A DNA stretch of 64,000 nucleotides from Portunus trituberculatus (GCF_017591435.1 NC_059303.1:288501-352500); one strand, 5' to 3'; positions 44,905 through 56,728 are shown, counted from the stretch's first letter. Translations and numbers: made by a program. The notes: generated from the sequence alone by a model not told the origin.

Positions 44905-45311
44905 GAGGTCCTCTTTTAGTGCGCACCTCGGTTAATGTGTTCACGGCTTTATGAGCAACCTCACTTTATTTCCATCACTTGTACAATGCGCAAAATTTCC
45001 AACTTTATGCGCACTTGGCAAAAGAAACTTTTATTTGAGAACAAAATATGCTTGCTAAAAAGTTTTTTTGTGACAAACCAATAACATAAATGAAAATAAA
45101 TTAAGAAATGATATTTTAACGACAAAATAATAACTAAATATCAAAATGTATAAGTTAAACTTTACATAACAAAGAACCAACATGACAGTTCGATGCTCTG
45201 TTTATGTTTTGGTCCAGCCACATTGTTCCAGCTTGCGTGTGTTTCATATTTCATATTTCCTAACCATTATGATATTTTTTAACTTTCCCTGCAATCTCAC
45301 TGTCCAGTAAA
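44905..45311. other. Probable orphan end of a further TA-target element
   Basis: CAGAGGTCCTCTTTTAGTGC directly after the TA/AC tract has the look of a Tigger-type end, but I find no partner end. Otherwise AT-rich sequence with no coding signal. Confidence 0.3.
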
Positions 45312-45313
45312 TA

Positions 45314-47116
45314 CAGTAGGCCCTCAACATTCGCGAGTTCCACTTTTGCAAGGTTCACACATTCGCAAGTTTCTAGCAGCACAAACATATTTACCAAAAT
45401 TCAGTTAAGTTAGCAGGTGCTACTCGGCAGTGAGTCTGAACAAACGAAAGACTGATCTTGATCTTGATTTGATGCTACAGGTGGCTCGAAATCGCTTTCC
45501 AACTTTCAGACAAAAAGTTACTAAAAACAACAGTGCATAATTATCAGTAGCCAAAGAAAGGAAAAAGAAACATTTAGATGAAAGAACAAATTGTTGTGAG
45601 TGATGAAAGAAACAACGATTCTATTCAGCGCTGCACTTGCAAAGGCTATACTGTAACTTTGAACCTTGGATCGACAGCTCCTGTAGAGGACAAACAAAAG
45701 ACAAACAGAAAAAAAAGAGCAGTATCCTGTTCATTAATTATCCCTACTTATAGCAATAATGAATTTTGATGGGTGGCAGCTCCAGCGTGGATGGTGACGC
45801 AATCATGGTGCACTTTGTTTGTTAACATTCTAGTGATTGGTTAAAAATCTGATAAATGAGCACACACAAAGAAAACAAGCTAGTAGACATAATTCATAAT
45901 GATTAAAAAATCAAAATATCGAATAATGATGATGATGACATGAAGAGGAAACGGTCTCAGTTGGCAATCAGAATGTATTTCACAAGGAAGCTTGCTGCTA
46001 CCCCTATTGTCCTACCTGAACCTCAACCCAGGCAATAGACTCCTCATCCCATGCAGTTACACTCCACATCATCTCATCCAGTTATTCATCATCAGTAACT
46101 GCATGGCTAACTCTCATCACTATTATTATCATCACAAGTAATAGTGCGCTGAAACTTACATGAATGGTGAGTGTTTTGTTTTTCCTACAGGTATTTATTA
46201 TGTTATTAAACCATAAGATGTGCAATATTTCATACTGTTTTGGGGGTTTTATGAGTAATTATGTTTATTTGAAGAAGAAAACATTATTGTTAGGTAAAGA
46301 AAACCCTAATATTAGATAAAGGAAATCTCATTGTTATGTTAAGTAAACATTATTCTTAAGGACGGTTCATACGTGCCAATTTGCAACTGAAATTGCAAGT
46401 TGCTAGAAGTATCAACTAGTTGGTGCCTTGGCAGGAAGTGAATGTAAACAAATAGCTACCTACCAAGATGTCTTCCTCCAGTGACGATACTGAAGCGATG
46501 GTTGCTCTTCTTTTGGTGTACCGAAAGAGTCAACAGAAAAGAAAATGCCTCTGGATACGTCCCTGACTAAGTAGAAGGAAAGAAAGGAGTGTCTACCACA
46601 CACTAATCTTACCTAAAAGACTATGCACAATTACAATCAAAGTAAATCCTGACAAATTTTCAATCCTCATCTCCAACAACACCTTGCACTGAGAGAAATA
46701 GTTCTTGAGGAATGGCAGCTATTTCATTGAATGACAATCTGCACAAGCTTTTTTAACTGTATAATTAATTTCTGGGATCCCAGATGTGTTCTTTTTCACT
46801 CACCAACTCTAACATTTTCTCTACATTGACATCACATTTTCAAAGCTTACTTCGTGACATCACAACGTAAATAAAGTTGCAAATTGATTGAAAAAGACCA
46901 ACATGCTCTTCTTGTTTTGCAACTGGTTTTCCCAGTTGCTAGGCACCAATATTTAGTTGAAAACTCTACCAATTTGCAATATCAGTTGCAAATTGGAATG
47001 TGTGAACCCATCTTTACACATGTGTAACATGTAATATGCGCACCAAACATTCATGAATTTTCAACTTTTGAGAGGTTCACGATCCCCTACCTGTCGCGAA
47101 TGTTGAGGGCCTACTG
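45314..47116. mobile_element. TA-target TIR element (Tigger-like), 1.8 kb
   Basis: The left end CAGTAGGCCCTCAACATTCG matches the right end perfectly when reversed, for 22 bp. TA flanks are at 45312-45313 and 47117-47118. No transposase domain is recognised (a 63-codon frame at 45578 has no known motif). A Harbinger-like MITE is nested at 46359-47013. Confidence 0.85.
46359..47013. mobile_element. PIF/Harbinger-like MITE nested in the Tigger-like element
   Basis: The left end AGGACGGTTCATACGTGCCA pairs with the right end (reverse complement AGATGGGTTCACACATTCCA), followed on both sides by CAATTTGCAACTG-type subterminal repeats. TTA is duplicated (46356-46358 and 47014-47016). No coding region. 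Confidence 0.75.
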
Positions 47117-47118
47117 TA

Positions 47119-47341
47119 AGAGCTTTGTTGCATGTGGGATAATAATATTTTATATTTCAGGAATGATTGATTTGGGGGCAGTTATGGGGGGGTCTTGGAG
47201 GTCAGTCTGGGTGGATCCCCATCCCAATCTTATTTATAACATAGGGTTCTATTATCTGATTAGTGTGATTTTGATATGTGTGCACATTTTCTTGGTCTCT
47301 TCCCCATGTATTAAGGGAGGACTCCCGTATGTATGTATGTA

Positions 47342-47346
<5 letters not shown>
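47119..47346. other. Unassigned sequence
   Basis: Between two repeat blocks. A 106-codon open frame crossing it runs into (TA)n and shows no domain. Confidence 0.3.

Positions 47347-47410
<64 letters not shown>
47347..47410. repeat. (TA)n microsatellite
   Basis: 32 TA units followed by CATAACATAACATAA. Confidence 0.9.
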
Positions 47411-47412
<2 letters not shown>

Positions 47413-47414
47413 TA

Positions 47415-47655
47415 ACATAACATAAATAATAGGATAACAAAGAGCCACCAGGGCCCATCTAGGTTATCCTGTATCAGTCGCACGGCGACCTCGTCATCAG
47501 TACTTAAAGATACACTTACAAGTACACAATACATTATATACTAATTCTAAATATTTGGCCCATTAACAGGGCTAAGTCCTGCAGTGAACTCTACAATCTG
47601 TGATCCCCATACATGGGGATCATGTCTTGTTTAACTATAGTAAATTTCTTATAAA
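47415..47655 (-). repeat. Interspersed repeat, inverted partner of 57152-57397
   Basis: About 240 bp that recurs as reverse complement at 57152-57397, including AACATAAATAATA(G)GATAAC, TTAGCCCTGTTAATGGG and the small palindrome GATCCCCATACATGGGGATC. On the minus strand it holds CTGATGACGAGGTCGC and a short stem GTCGC/GCGAC, reminiscent of the hammerhead ribozymes in Penelope-like elements, but the GAAA box is absent. Confidence 0.75.
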
Positions 47656-47670
47656 AACTATCATGCAGCG

Positions 47671-47671
<1 letters not shown>

Positions 47672-47740
<69 letters not shown>
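47672..47740. repeat. (TA)n microsatellite
   Basis: About 34 units, between the repeat above and the Penelope-like coding region. Confidence 0.9.
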
Positions 47741-47743
<3 letters not shown>

Positions 47744-47763
47744 AACAAGTTGACAGCATTGCC

Positions 47764-48063
47764 ATGGGCTCTCCACTAGGAGTGCTTCTGGCAAGTTTCT
47801 TCATGGGCTGCATAGAAGAAGAAGTCTTTAGAAAAATCAGCAAACCAGACATCTACTGCCGATACATTGATGACATCTTCATCAAGACTCAACATGAAGA
47901 AGAAATTGAACATTTATGTACCTGCCTGCAAGAGATCTCCAGACTCAAACTCACTATAGAAAGGAGCACTGAAGGGAAAATGCTATTCCTCGACATATTA
48001 ATCACACAAACTGGGGAATATTTCAAAACCAACGTCTACACCAAGTCGACTAACACAGGGTAG
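47764..48063 (+). pseudogene. Penelope-like reverse transcriptase, C-terminal motifs
   Basis: 'MGSPLGVLLASFFMGCIEEE' is RT motif B ('GSPLSP' type). 'YCRYIDDIFIKTQHEEEIEH' carries the catalytic YIDD, and 'RLKLTIERSTEGKMLFLDIL' is the following thumb boundary. Telomerase-like RTs of the Penelope class have this spacing. A TAG at 48061 ends the frame; 'CPQCYKDSTVAVYIRRAI' style sequence follows. Confidence 0.8.
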
Positions 48064-48458
48064 TGTCTAAGTGGAAGAAGCAAGTGCCCCCAGTGCTACA
48101 AAGACTCAACTGTTGCAGTCTACATAAGAAGAGCTATTATGCACTGCAGCAGGTGGAAAGATGTCCACAAGGAGATCACTCGATCCACCAACGTACTCTT
48201 CAACAACAGATTCAGCGTAGAAGAAATAAACAAACAAGTTAAGAGAATAATGGACAAATGACATAGGGGAAAAGAAGACAACAAGGAGGAAAAAGACAGC
48301 ATCAAGATATACTACAAGGCACACTTCTCGACAAGTTATAAAGTGAACGAAAGAACAATATGGCAAATTGTCAAGAAAAATGTAACACCATCAAACCTTG
48401 CGAAGAAATTAATCCTCACCATCTATTACAAGAGTAAAAATATCAGCCACCTTCTACT

Positions 48459-48800
48459 TTGAAACAGCCCACCACAAGAAAAAGAAAAACGCAGCAGTCT
48501 CATGCTGTATATAGGTTCACTTGCACCCAAGGGAACTGTGCAGCCCTTCAATCAATCTATATTGGCATGATGACGATGCGATTGAGCAGAAGACTCAACT
48601 ACCCCCTCACATCAGGCGTGCCCAAGAACCACCTAAAACAAGTACACAAGACAACACTAACAAGACAATACATAGAAGAAAACACAGAAGTAATTGCTGC
48701 AAAGACAATAGACGCCTCCCCATCATAGAAGTGCTTTACATTAAAAACTTGGGAGCCAAACCTCAACATACAAAATCTAGACAAGCAAGAGCTCTCAAGT
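48459..48800 (+). pseudogene. GIY-YIG endonuclease remnant of the Penelope-like element
   Basis: 'HAVYRFTCTQGNCAALQSIY' followed by IGMMTMRLSRRL matches the GIY-YIG core (Tyr...YIG, then Arg at the start of the helix). 'VPKNHLKQVHKTTLTRQYIE' and 'NTEVIAAKTIDASP' complete the domain outline. It would nick DNA at insertion. Confidence 0.72.
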
Positions 48801-49015
48801 AAGAAACGATGGGAGAACACACCTGCGAGCAGCCAATCAGACGCCGCCAGCCATCTGTATAAATATAGCACATGCTATAGTGCTGCCATTCTCATCTCAA
48901 CCTCTGAGATGACAACTATCTCCATACTAACTAAAGAGAATAAGACACTCCTTAGAAAGAAAGATAGCTTATTAAAGAAAATAGCCAACGTTGAGTAAAG
49001 TACCACTTTGAATGA

Positions 49016-49018
<3 letters not shown>

Positions 49019-49083
<65 letters not shown>
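49019..49083. repeat. (TA)n microsatellite
   Basis: First of three TA tracts that alternate with TA-target elements up to 50999. Confidence 0.9.
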
Positions 49084-49085
<2 letters not shown>

Positions 49086-49088
<3 letters not shown>

Positions 49089-49331
49089 TTAGCCCTTGGC
49101 TATCGCGCCCAATTGGGGCCGAAATAGCAGTGCCATAGCCGAAAACGCGATAGCCGAATTGATCTTGGCGTGAAGGCGGTTTTGGCCAATGAGCGCTCAG
49201 ATATCCCATGACGTCATGGCTGGGCGCACGATAGCAGGCATCTGAGGTCACGATAATGAAATCTTAGCAGCTTTTCATGGGTGAGCGATAGCAATAAAAC
49301 GCGATAGCCGAAGTCGTGATAGCCGAGGGTT

Positions 49332-49336
<5 letters not shown>
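49086..49336. mobile_element. TA-target MITE, 'CTCGGCTATCG' family, copy 2 (inverted)
   Basis: Starts CACTTAGCCCTTGGCTATCG and ends CGATAGCCGAGGGTTGACTA-like, i.e. the same ends as 4060-4628 in reverse, and shares internal words (AGGCATCTGAGGTC, AGCAGCTTTTCATGGGTG). Only about 250 bp, with long TIR-like arms. Both ends pass into (TA)n. Confidence 0.82.

Positions 49337-49380
<44 letters not shown>
49336..49380. repeat. (TA)n microsatellite
   Basis: Lies exactly between two TA-target elements. Confidence 0.9.
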
Positions 49381-49383
<3 letters not shown>

Positions 49384-50914
49384 TAAGTTCTCGTTATACG
49401 GTAGTACTTTATCTGGTAAATTCACAGTTACGGTATTTGGAAATTACTACCCTCAATTCGATATATGGTAAAAAAAATTCACAGATATGGTATCCGCTCA
49501 TGTCATCCAAGAGGGCCAAGCGCGGGGGAGCAGGGGTGATGACGTCATCCATGCTACACCTCCCCGCCACTCACAGGACTGACTTCAACTTGACCACCCT
49601 TGGAGCCTGTTATCTCTTCCTCTCCCCCCCCCTTTTTTTAACTGCATTACATATTACTTACATGCATTACTAATTAGATGAATAAATGGAATATTAAAGG
49701 GTCTCTTGTAAGCACAAAGATATTCTTAATAATTATGGCAAATATTTAAAGCCTACTACCAGCGGCAAACCATGCAGCAACTGATAAAGGGCACAGATGG
49801 GCCTGGCAAGCCCACTATCAGAGAATGGTGGAAGTCGTATAACATCAAGCACGCCTTAGATAACATCAAGTCATCTTGGGATGAAGTGAAGATGTCTACC
49901 ATGAACTTGGCATGGAATAAAGTAAGGCCAGAATATGCGCATGACTTCCCAGGCTTCGCTGAAGACGACATCGGTGCAGTCAGAAATGACATAGTAAATC
50001 TGTGCCATAGGGCTGGCTTCGATGAAGCTGATGATGATGATGGTCAAGATCTTTTGGAAAGCCATGCTGAACCTCTCTCAAATGATGAACTTATAGAGCA
50101 AGACAAGGCATCACAGGAAACAGAAAAAGAGGTAGACGAGGAAGAAGAACTTGTGCGTGACCTGGACATCAAAACTCTTAGAGAATGTCTCGGTGGTATC
50201 GAAAAAGCTCTGGAAACCCTGAAGGAACGTGACCCAAATCCTGCCAGGAGTAGCAAAGTGGCTCATGACATAGAGAAAAGTGTCAAGATTTATCAAGAAA
50301 TCTATGATGAAAAAACAAGAAAAACCAAACAGTCCTCCATCTACTCGTTCTTCAGGCCAGTCAGACATGCCGTCCCTGTCACACCTGCCGACCCTGCTAC
50401 AGCTGGCCCTTCCACATCCGCTGCCAACGGTTCTATAGCTGGCCCTTCCTTCATATCCTCTTTCTTTAAACCAGTGAAACGTTCCGACTCTGCTACAGCT
50501 TGCCCTTCCTCCATATCCTCTTTCTTCAAATCAGTGAAATGTGCCGACCCTGCTACAGCTGACCTTTCCACATCTTCTTCCGACAGTGCAGACGACGACG
50601 TCTTATCCTTGTCTGCACACTCAGCGGAAGATGAGTAAGGGCTGAAATCCGTATTGTCCCTTAGCCTCGGGAAGGACATCATCTGATAGAATACATGGCG
50701 AGTAAAAGGTAAATTAAAACGTTTTGTTCATTTCTTTTGCGCAGTACTTTACATTTTTTTTTTTTTATGACGATTTTCATGTATTTTAATTTTTGTAGGG
50801 GTGACTTTTGACGTGCTGAAATGTATTCCCTATTATTACATGTTATAATGGGTTCGGTATACGGTAATTTTGACTTACGGTAAGGTTTCCAGGAACGCAT
50901 ATGTACCGTATAAC

Positions 50915-50916
<2 letters not shown>
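49381..50916 (+). mobile_element. Tigger1-like derivative keeping the transposase C-terminus
   Basis: The left end CAGTAAGTTCTCGTTATACG has a partial partner at 50904-50915 (ACCGTATAACG), where the last bases have been replaced by (TA)n. The interior contains a 288-codon frame corresponding to the Tigger C-terminal region. The catalytic part is missing. Confidence 0.75.
49772..50638 (+). pseudogene. Tigger transposase C-terminal region, 288-codon open frame
   Basis: 'TIREWWKSYNIKHALDNIKS' and 'SWDEVKMSTMNLAWNKVRPE' match the segment after the DDE domain in Tigger1-type proteins ('FWK.YNI..AI.NI...W.EV..STMN..WKKL'). It continues with an acidic region, 'DLDIKTLRECLGGIEKALET', and ends in a Ser/Thr/Pro-rich tail. 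Three copies of a SSIxSFFKPV-type motif are present (SIYSFFRPV, FISSFFKPV, SISSFFKSV), which resembles PCNA-binding PIP-like motifs found in some Tigger/jerky tails. The open frame ends at TAA 50636-50638. It has no DDE residues. Confidence 0.72.

Positions 50917-50999
<83 letters not shown>
50917..50999. repeat. (TA)n microsatellite
   Basis: Replaces the expected terminal bases of the Tigger1-like element. Confidence 0.9.
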
Positions 51000-51000
<1 letters not shown>

Positions 51001-51002
<2 letters not shown>

Positions 51003-51248
51003 TGTAATTTTTTAAAGTATGAGTAACAAATTCCCCAAAATAGACAGACTATCCCATTGACCAGAATCATAACCACGCCCCCATTACCATTGTTTTATAA
51101 TGGGAAAGTTATGTTTAAATAATGTGATGTCTCCAGAATGCAACTCTTGCATTAATCAAGTCTACATAAAAATCTACATAAAAATCTCACATTCATGTCA
51201 TGTCATGTTTATCCATTACAATAGTCTGATGGAACAAACTCTGCAGCC

Positions 51249-51318
<70 letters not shown>

Positions 51319-51426
51319 TTACTGCAACTATTATTTTTTAAACCAATAAAGATCAAGAAAGAATTTCCTTTTCTCTTTATAGTCATAGCTCTAGCCTCTT
51401 TATCAAAAATGCTAACTGAACTTTAC

Positions 51427-51495
<69 letters not shown>

Positions 51496-51500
51496 CACAC
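51001..51500. other. Intronic sequence with (CT)n and (GA)n tracts
   Basis: (CT)n at 51255-51314 and (GA)n at 51429-51492 are 115 bp apart and complementary, so they can pair into a hairpin. No coding segment; the 131-codon frame here is microsatellite-made. Confidence 0.75.
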
Positions 51501-52040
51501 AATTTTGGCACACTTACAGGAAATTATCTGCAAAGGGCTGGAGTGGAGACCATGTATGTCTACTCAGCATGAGTGACTGAGTGACACTGACTGATGGACT
51601 GACAAGTGTTTGTGTAGAGCATGATGTTATAATGATGATCCATAACTATTCCATTTATTGCTTATATAATATTCTATTTGAAATCAGAAGATATCATCAC
51701 ATTCAGAAAATTTTGTTCTACAATATGGTATAGTTTTAGTAATTATTACTAGTTACTATAAATTTTTGCGATAAACTAAAAGGGTTAAGAATAATGCAGA
51801 CACAATTTTTCACTTCAACTCATCATATTTCTGTTATCTATTTGCAAAGGTTACAATATGATCTTTAGATTCAGCAATAATTTCTGAGTGCAACAATATG
51901 AAATAAAATGTACTAAGTAAAGTATGAAGTGATATATGATGCAAAATATGAAAAGTATGAAAGGTATAAAGTTTTACCAGCCTATGTATTAGGCTGTTGA
52001 GCAAAATCCACTCTGACACATGTCAGGTATTCGTTGTCTT
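51501..52040. other. Intronic sequence with a short repeat shared with 57540-57650
   Basis: About 100 bp at 51905-52008 recur as the reverse complement at 57540-57650 (shared words AAATGTACTAAGTAAAGT, CAAAATATGAAA-like, GGTATA(A/G)A(G/A)TTTT). Otherwise nothing is recognised. Confidence 0.55.
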
Positions 52041-52041
52041 T

Positions 52042-53042
52042 GACTCAACCCTCGTTTTTTATTATCAGGTAGGTAGATAATGAAAAAGCCTGGATAACAC
52101 AAATGGGTCTTTTGTTTACCAAATATGGTTGTATGTTTCCCTAGATTGTCGAGAAAATGCAAAATTTAGTCTACTTTAGTTTCCCTAACTACCTAAACCA
52201 AAACAAACTTAATCTAACTTAATGTAATGCTAAAACTAACTTAACAGTAATAGCCGAGTGTGCATAAAAACTTCATAGACATGAAGTACTACCACAACAT
52301 GCAGCCATGTCATGCACTACTGACAAGGACCAATAATAACCATTAAATCACAAATGTATTATTATAATGCAAATAAACTTAAATAACCTTTCAGAAAGAG
52401 ATAAAAGACACAAGACTGAAGAATCGCTACAGCCACCCATTGTTCCCCCTGAAACTGAAATTTTATATAACAATCTTCTGTGCTAGTTTCCTGGCTGCTG
52501 CAAGGATTTCAATATCAGACATTGATCCCCACAGATCGCTGCTACACAAACCACTTCATAACTGCAGCATTTAATGTAGCATAATTTCCAGTCGTTACAT
52601 TTTTTCTCAGTATTCCTTTTTGCCATTTTCACTTGATGTATCCACACAGTATTCAACAGAATATTCTAATTTCTGATAGTCTGTTTTGCTATACCATATT
52701 CCTCACAAACACTCAAAACAATAGCTCTTTTCTTAAATTTTCTTATCAATTCCAGCTTTTATGCCATAGTTAACACCCTTGGGAAACGTAATTAAGAGTT
52801 CTAAGGTATTGAAAAAGCAAGTTTGTGAACTGAATCTGGACTAAACATGATGTTCATGAGTGTCAGCTGGACTTGTTTACAACCACCCAATGTAGCAGTG
52901 TTGCCATCTATTGGGCATTTCTTGCAATACATGAGGTGTGCACTATTTGAATTCATTTGTTGGCCGTCCGGGCTCAACTTATTAAATTGTCATCTGGACA
53001 CTGTCCAATTAAACCAAAATTCAGATAAACAAGGGTTGAGTG
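52042..53042. mobile_element. Probable TIR element (Tigger-like), poorly preserved
   Basis: GACTCAACCCTCGTTTTTTA on the left and, reversed, CACTCAACCCTTGTTTATCT on the right suggest a TIR pair 1 kb apart. A TA flank is clear only on the right. No coding signal in between. Confidence 0.45.
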
Positions 53043-53280
53043 TACTATATGTAGCAACAATCCTTTGATTGTTCCAGCCAAGAGGTGCATAAAAGTGTTT
53101 GATAGAGGATGCACACTGCAGGAAGCAGGAGGTGCAAATGCAGCCCTGGAGTACATGAACTGATTAATCTATTTTACATTAATTCCTATGGGGAAAAACG
53201 GTTTCATTTATTTTAATATTTAAATTCGCAAATTGCCTTCATGAATTAATTAAGTTCAAAAACCAAGATTTCACTGTATA
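53043..53280. other. Intronic sequence; right end of another Tigger-type repeat
   Basis: The stretch ending AACCAAGATTTCACTGTA just before 53281 looks like a Tigger right end, but its left end was not found. Confidence 0.35.
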
Positions 53281-54209
53281 CAGTGGTACCTTGGAGTACG
53301 AATCCTTTTGAGTACGAACAACTTGGATTACGAACAAGAAAATTGTGATTTTTTGGCATTGGAGGACGAACTTTGCTTTGGAGTGCAAACAATAACAATC
53401 ACGGTCAACAGATTGCACGCAGCACTGTGCAATCAGCTGACTGCATGCTGGGGCACCACACTGCCTCAGTGCCTCAGGAGTGTTGTTTGCAGTTGTTTGG
53501 TTATTGTTTTGTAGTGCCGGGGATAATAATATTAATTTTTTTTAGTTATTAAGATCATTGCCTAGAGTAGCAGCACACGTGGTCATGAGACATAGACAGA
53601 CATATAGAAGATTCTAGAAGATCCGAGGGGAAGAGAGAGTATCCAGCTCATGAATTAAAAACCTTAACCCTTATAGCCCGTTAGGCACGATCGTGGCTCT
53701 TATATTAGAGCCCGTCAGGCATGATCGTGGGGGCTTTTGAGAAGCTGCGCTTTTTTATGCCGCACAGTTTGTTTATGTTTGAGACTATCTGTCATATATC
53801 GAGGCCTGTCATTGGCCTATTGTTTTCAAGATGATGGACACTTAGCCAATCATGTATCAGCTTTTACAAGGATATGTTTGTGTAGGTGTGAGGGCACCAA
53901 GCGTGAGGATGGTGAGAGCACTTATGTCAGTATGCTGTATTTTATCATTTTTTATGTATTTCTTGGTGAGATATAAGATATACAAGTATTTCCATGGATA
54001 AATAAGCAGTTCAGAAACATATTATGATGCATGACAATATTGGAATTATTTTTATCTCATTATTGGTTCAGATAAGAGTGCGTAGTGCTGGCTTGATGGA
54101 GTCAGCTGAGGAGGATGTGTTGATGCTTGTTTCTGACCGCGAAGAAGTTGAATTTTCATTATACAGTGGTACCTCGACATATGAATTTAATTTGTTCCAT
54201 GATAATAGT

Positions 54210-54211
<2 letters not shown>

Positions 54212-54291
<80 letters not shown>
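54212..54291. repeat. (TA)n microsatellite
   Basis: 40 TA units about 50 bp from the left end of the nested element. Confidence 0.9.
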
Positions 54292-54294
<3 letters not shown>

Positions 54295-54787
54295 AATTGT
54301 ATATCAAATAAATTTTTCCCATATAAATTAATGGAAATAGAATTAATTTGTTCTTGTGATATGAATTTACCCCCCAAAAATGAACATACTTTAAATACCA
54401 ACCAAATGTAGATTTAATATAAGATAAATACAATGTTTATTGTATGCATGATATAAATTAACTATATTGCCCAAAAAAACAACTTAATCTGCAAAACTCA
54501 GGACACATCGATAGACGTTCATCACGCAAGACTTGGGGCACGTTGATAAACATTTAGGCTTTTTACGACTATATTTTGGCTATTTTCTTTGCTTTTGAGC
54601 TGGCAACACTCATCAGGTGTAAACATATGCTCTACGTCACTGTATCACCAACGATGGAAGGTGGGAGCGACAGTGATTTCACTGTATCTGATTCCGCCAC
54701 CTCTCACGCGCGCCTTACTTACCTCAGGTCTCTCGCCATGTTACGGGGAGACAACTTTTGAATGAGAGTGGTATCAGAACAGGCGAC

Positions 54788-54789
<2 letters not shown>

Positions 54790-54853
<64 letters not shown>
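54790..54853. repeat. (GA)n microsatellite
   Basis: 32 GA units in the nested element. Confidence 0.9.
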
Positions 54854-54856
<3 letters not shown>

Positions 54857-55814
54857 CAAGGGGCCTGTTTTCTATCGCTCTAGCCAAGGCCGTTGAACCC
54901 GATTGGATGCAAGGCCATGTAAACCGATGATACCTCATTCAACCTAAGATATTTTGGTAACCATGACATCTAGAGACTTCTGGTTTTTTGCACTGCAAAG
55001 AGGAAGAGTTGCTTGTGGGCAAAACACAATTTGTACTCTCTCATTTATTGAATTTCTGAGTGTAATCAGTATGTGAATACATGCTATTTTGTGTGTTTCT
55101 CGCCAAACTTTTACTTTTGGGACCCATGAGTTCACAAAACTTAATAAAAAATACACACTGCCGAGGAGCACAGACACATACATGCACAAAGGATGAACGA
55201 CGGTAAACAACGCGAACTGAATGTTCGGGTGGATGTGGGTAGCCGAGCGATCGCTGCACCATCTACCGATGGCTATTCGTATCTTAAAAATATCTTCGTA
55301 TTTCAAGGCGTAAATTTTATGAAACTTTTTGTCATATATCAAAAAAATTGTATGCTGGAGCAATCACATCTTGAGGTATTACTGTATTACAATTTGCTTA
55401 CTTCCCTGATTTATTTTCCATAATGAATGCAGTATATCAAAGAAAAACTTATTGGCTTATATAGGAGTGTGTGGTGCTGGCTTGATGGAGTCACATGAGG
55501 AGGATGTGGTGGCGCTTGTTTCTGACCACGAGAAGTTGAATTTTCATTTTATTACATTTTGCTTACTTTGAGGCTTTATTTTTCTATCTTTTATAGCTAT
55601 AGCATAAAAGCAGTAGTAGTATATATAGTAATAGTATTCAAAAAATAAGAAATTAGGTGGAAAGTAGAATTTTTTTGGTCTTGGGAGGTGGTTTGGAATG
55701 AATTATAATTTCTTCCATAAGAATACATGTATTTTGATGCTTTGGAGTAAGAACGTTTTGAATTAAGAACAAAATTTTGAACGGATTAAGTTTGTATTCC
55801 AATGCACCACTGTA

Positions 55815-56509
55815 TATCTTAAATATTAGAAAAAAATGAAAAGAATAAAAAGAAATATAGAGTCAACTATAGTCAATAGAAATATTATATTTATCGAGAT
55901 ATTTTAAGAGTGTTACTTACTCATAATTTATGATTCACTTACATGTACAGGTAACCCTGTGTATAATTAACTACTTTGATGGAATTTGCTCTATTCAATG
56001 GTTATTGGTTGTTAATATTGGAGAGTCATTCACTAAAGCATATTCAAACACTGGTCATAGAAGTTTTGCAAATTTTCTTCAGCATTTATTTAAAATCAGT
56101 TTACTATATGTAGTGTTTGTTAAGAAGACTCTGAGAACTTATTATTTTCATTTATGATGATAAAGTTTGTTAAATACAAGGTTTGTCAGATGAACTTGAA
56201 GCGGTTGGTATAGCCAGCATATATACAAATCCTCTCCTACTACAAAACATCAATGTTATGAATATTATGAGATATGAGTTCAGTGCAATACCTTTAGAAG
56301 AAAGCAAGTGCAAAACTTTAAATGATACTATTTATATAAATCTAATAAAATAACAACTTATAAATACAATGATCATCAAACAGCTGTCTGAAAGTAAACT
56401 TGTTTATAAGTCAGAAGCCATAATGTAAATCTACAATACCATCAATGGTGATATACAACCTTTGCGTATAATCATGCTATCTAGACCAACACCAGCAGAC
56501 CTCCCTCAC
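55815..56509. other. GTF3C3 intron next to the exon at 56510
   Basis: AT-rich, no repeat recognised. In gene orientation it begins with the donor GTGAGG at 56509-56504. Confidence 0.6.
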
Positions 56510-56728
56510 CGGATGCAGTAGCTTCACTCCACCATGCTGTACCAGGATCTCAATGCAGCGGAAGTGTTCCTGCTGGTGCATCAGCACCTCCAGCATCAGG
56601 TTAACATCCTCAGGGGTGACATAGGATGGGTACTTCTTAAAGGCTGTTTCCATGGCATCACGGGCCAGATGGACATCCTTGTTCTCATAATGTATCTTGG
56701 CAATCTCCTTGGCCAGCTTAAGACCATC
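56510..56728 (-). CDS. GTF3C3: GTF3C3 exon (first of four seen), TPR region
   Basis: Minus-strand exon of exactly 73 codons between an acceptor ending TGGTTTACAG and a donor GTGAGG, phase 0 on both sides. The peptide has 'DGLKLAKEIAKIHYENKDVH', 'LARDAMETAFKKYPSYVTPE', 'DVNLMLEVLMHQQEHFRCIE' and 'ILVQHGGVKLLHP'. Human GTF3C3 has 'DGYKVAKDIAKTYYE' and 'LVSLEDVNMAAELY' in the same order before the NLPIDI segment. These are TPR-like helical repeats of the TFIIIC scaffold subunit. The following exon is 27.4 kb downstream in the gene, at 28952-29124, and its phase fits. Earlier exons are not recognised in the 7.3 kb to the right. Confidence 0.87.

Larger units (their letters stand above)
47741..48880 (+). 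mobile_element. Penelope-like retroelement fragment with GIY-YIG domain
   Basis: 5' truncated at the (TA)n tract. It carries the last RT motifs and then a GIY-YIG endonuclease, the order that defines endonuclease-bearing Penelope-like elements. Stops and at least two frameshifts are present. The 3' end is not clear; coding similarity stops near 48800. Confidence 0.8.
54164..55384. mobile_element. Nested TA-target TIR element with internal (TA)n
   Basis: Left end CAGTGGTACCTCGACATATG. The right end reversed is CAGTAATACCTCAAGATGTG. TA flanks are at 54162-54163 and 55385-55386. The duplicate of the target inside the host element (near 55545) gives the uninterrupted site. Contains (TA)n 54212-54291 and (GA)n 54790-54853. 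Confidence 0.8.
53281..55812. mobile_element. TA-target TIR element with a nested one
   Basis: Left end CAGTGGTACCTTGGAGTACG. The right end reversed, CAGTGGTGCATTGGAATACA, is similar. TA flanks are at 53279-53280 and 55813-55814. The interior has a tandem duplication (about 54075-54160 and 55465-55550, sharing GTGCTGGCTTGATGGAGTCA). No transposase is visible. A second element interrupts the first duplicate at 54164-55384. Confidence 0.78.

Noticed and set aside
47764..48063. Retroviral or LTR reverse transcriptase
   Set aside because: YIDD with the GSPL motif and a following GIY-YIG domain fit Penelope-like elements; no LTR, protease or integrase is present.
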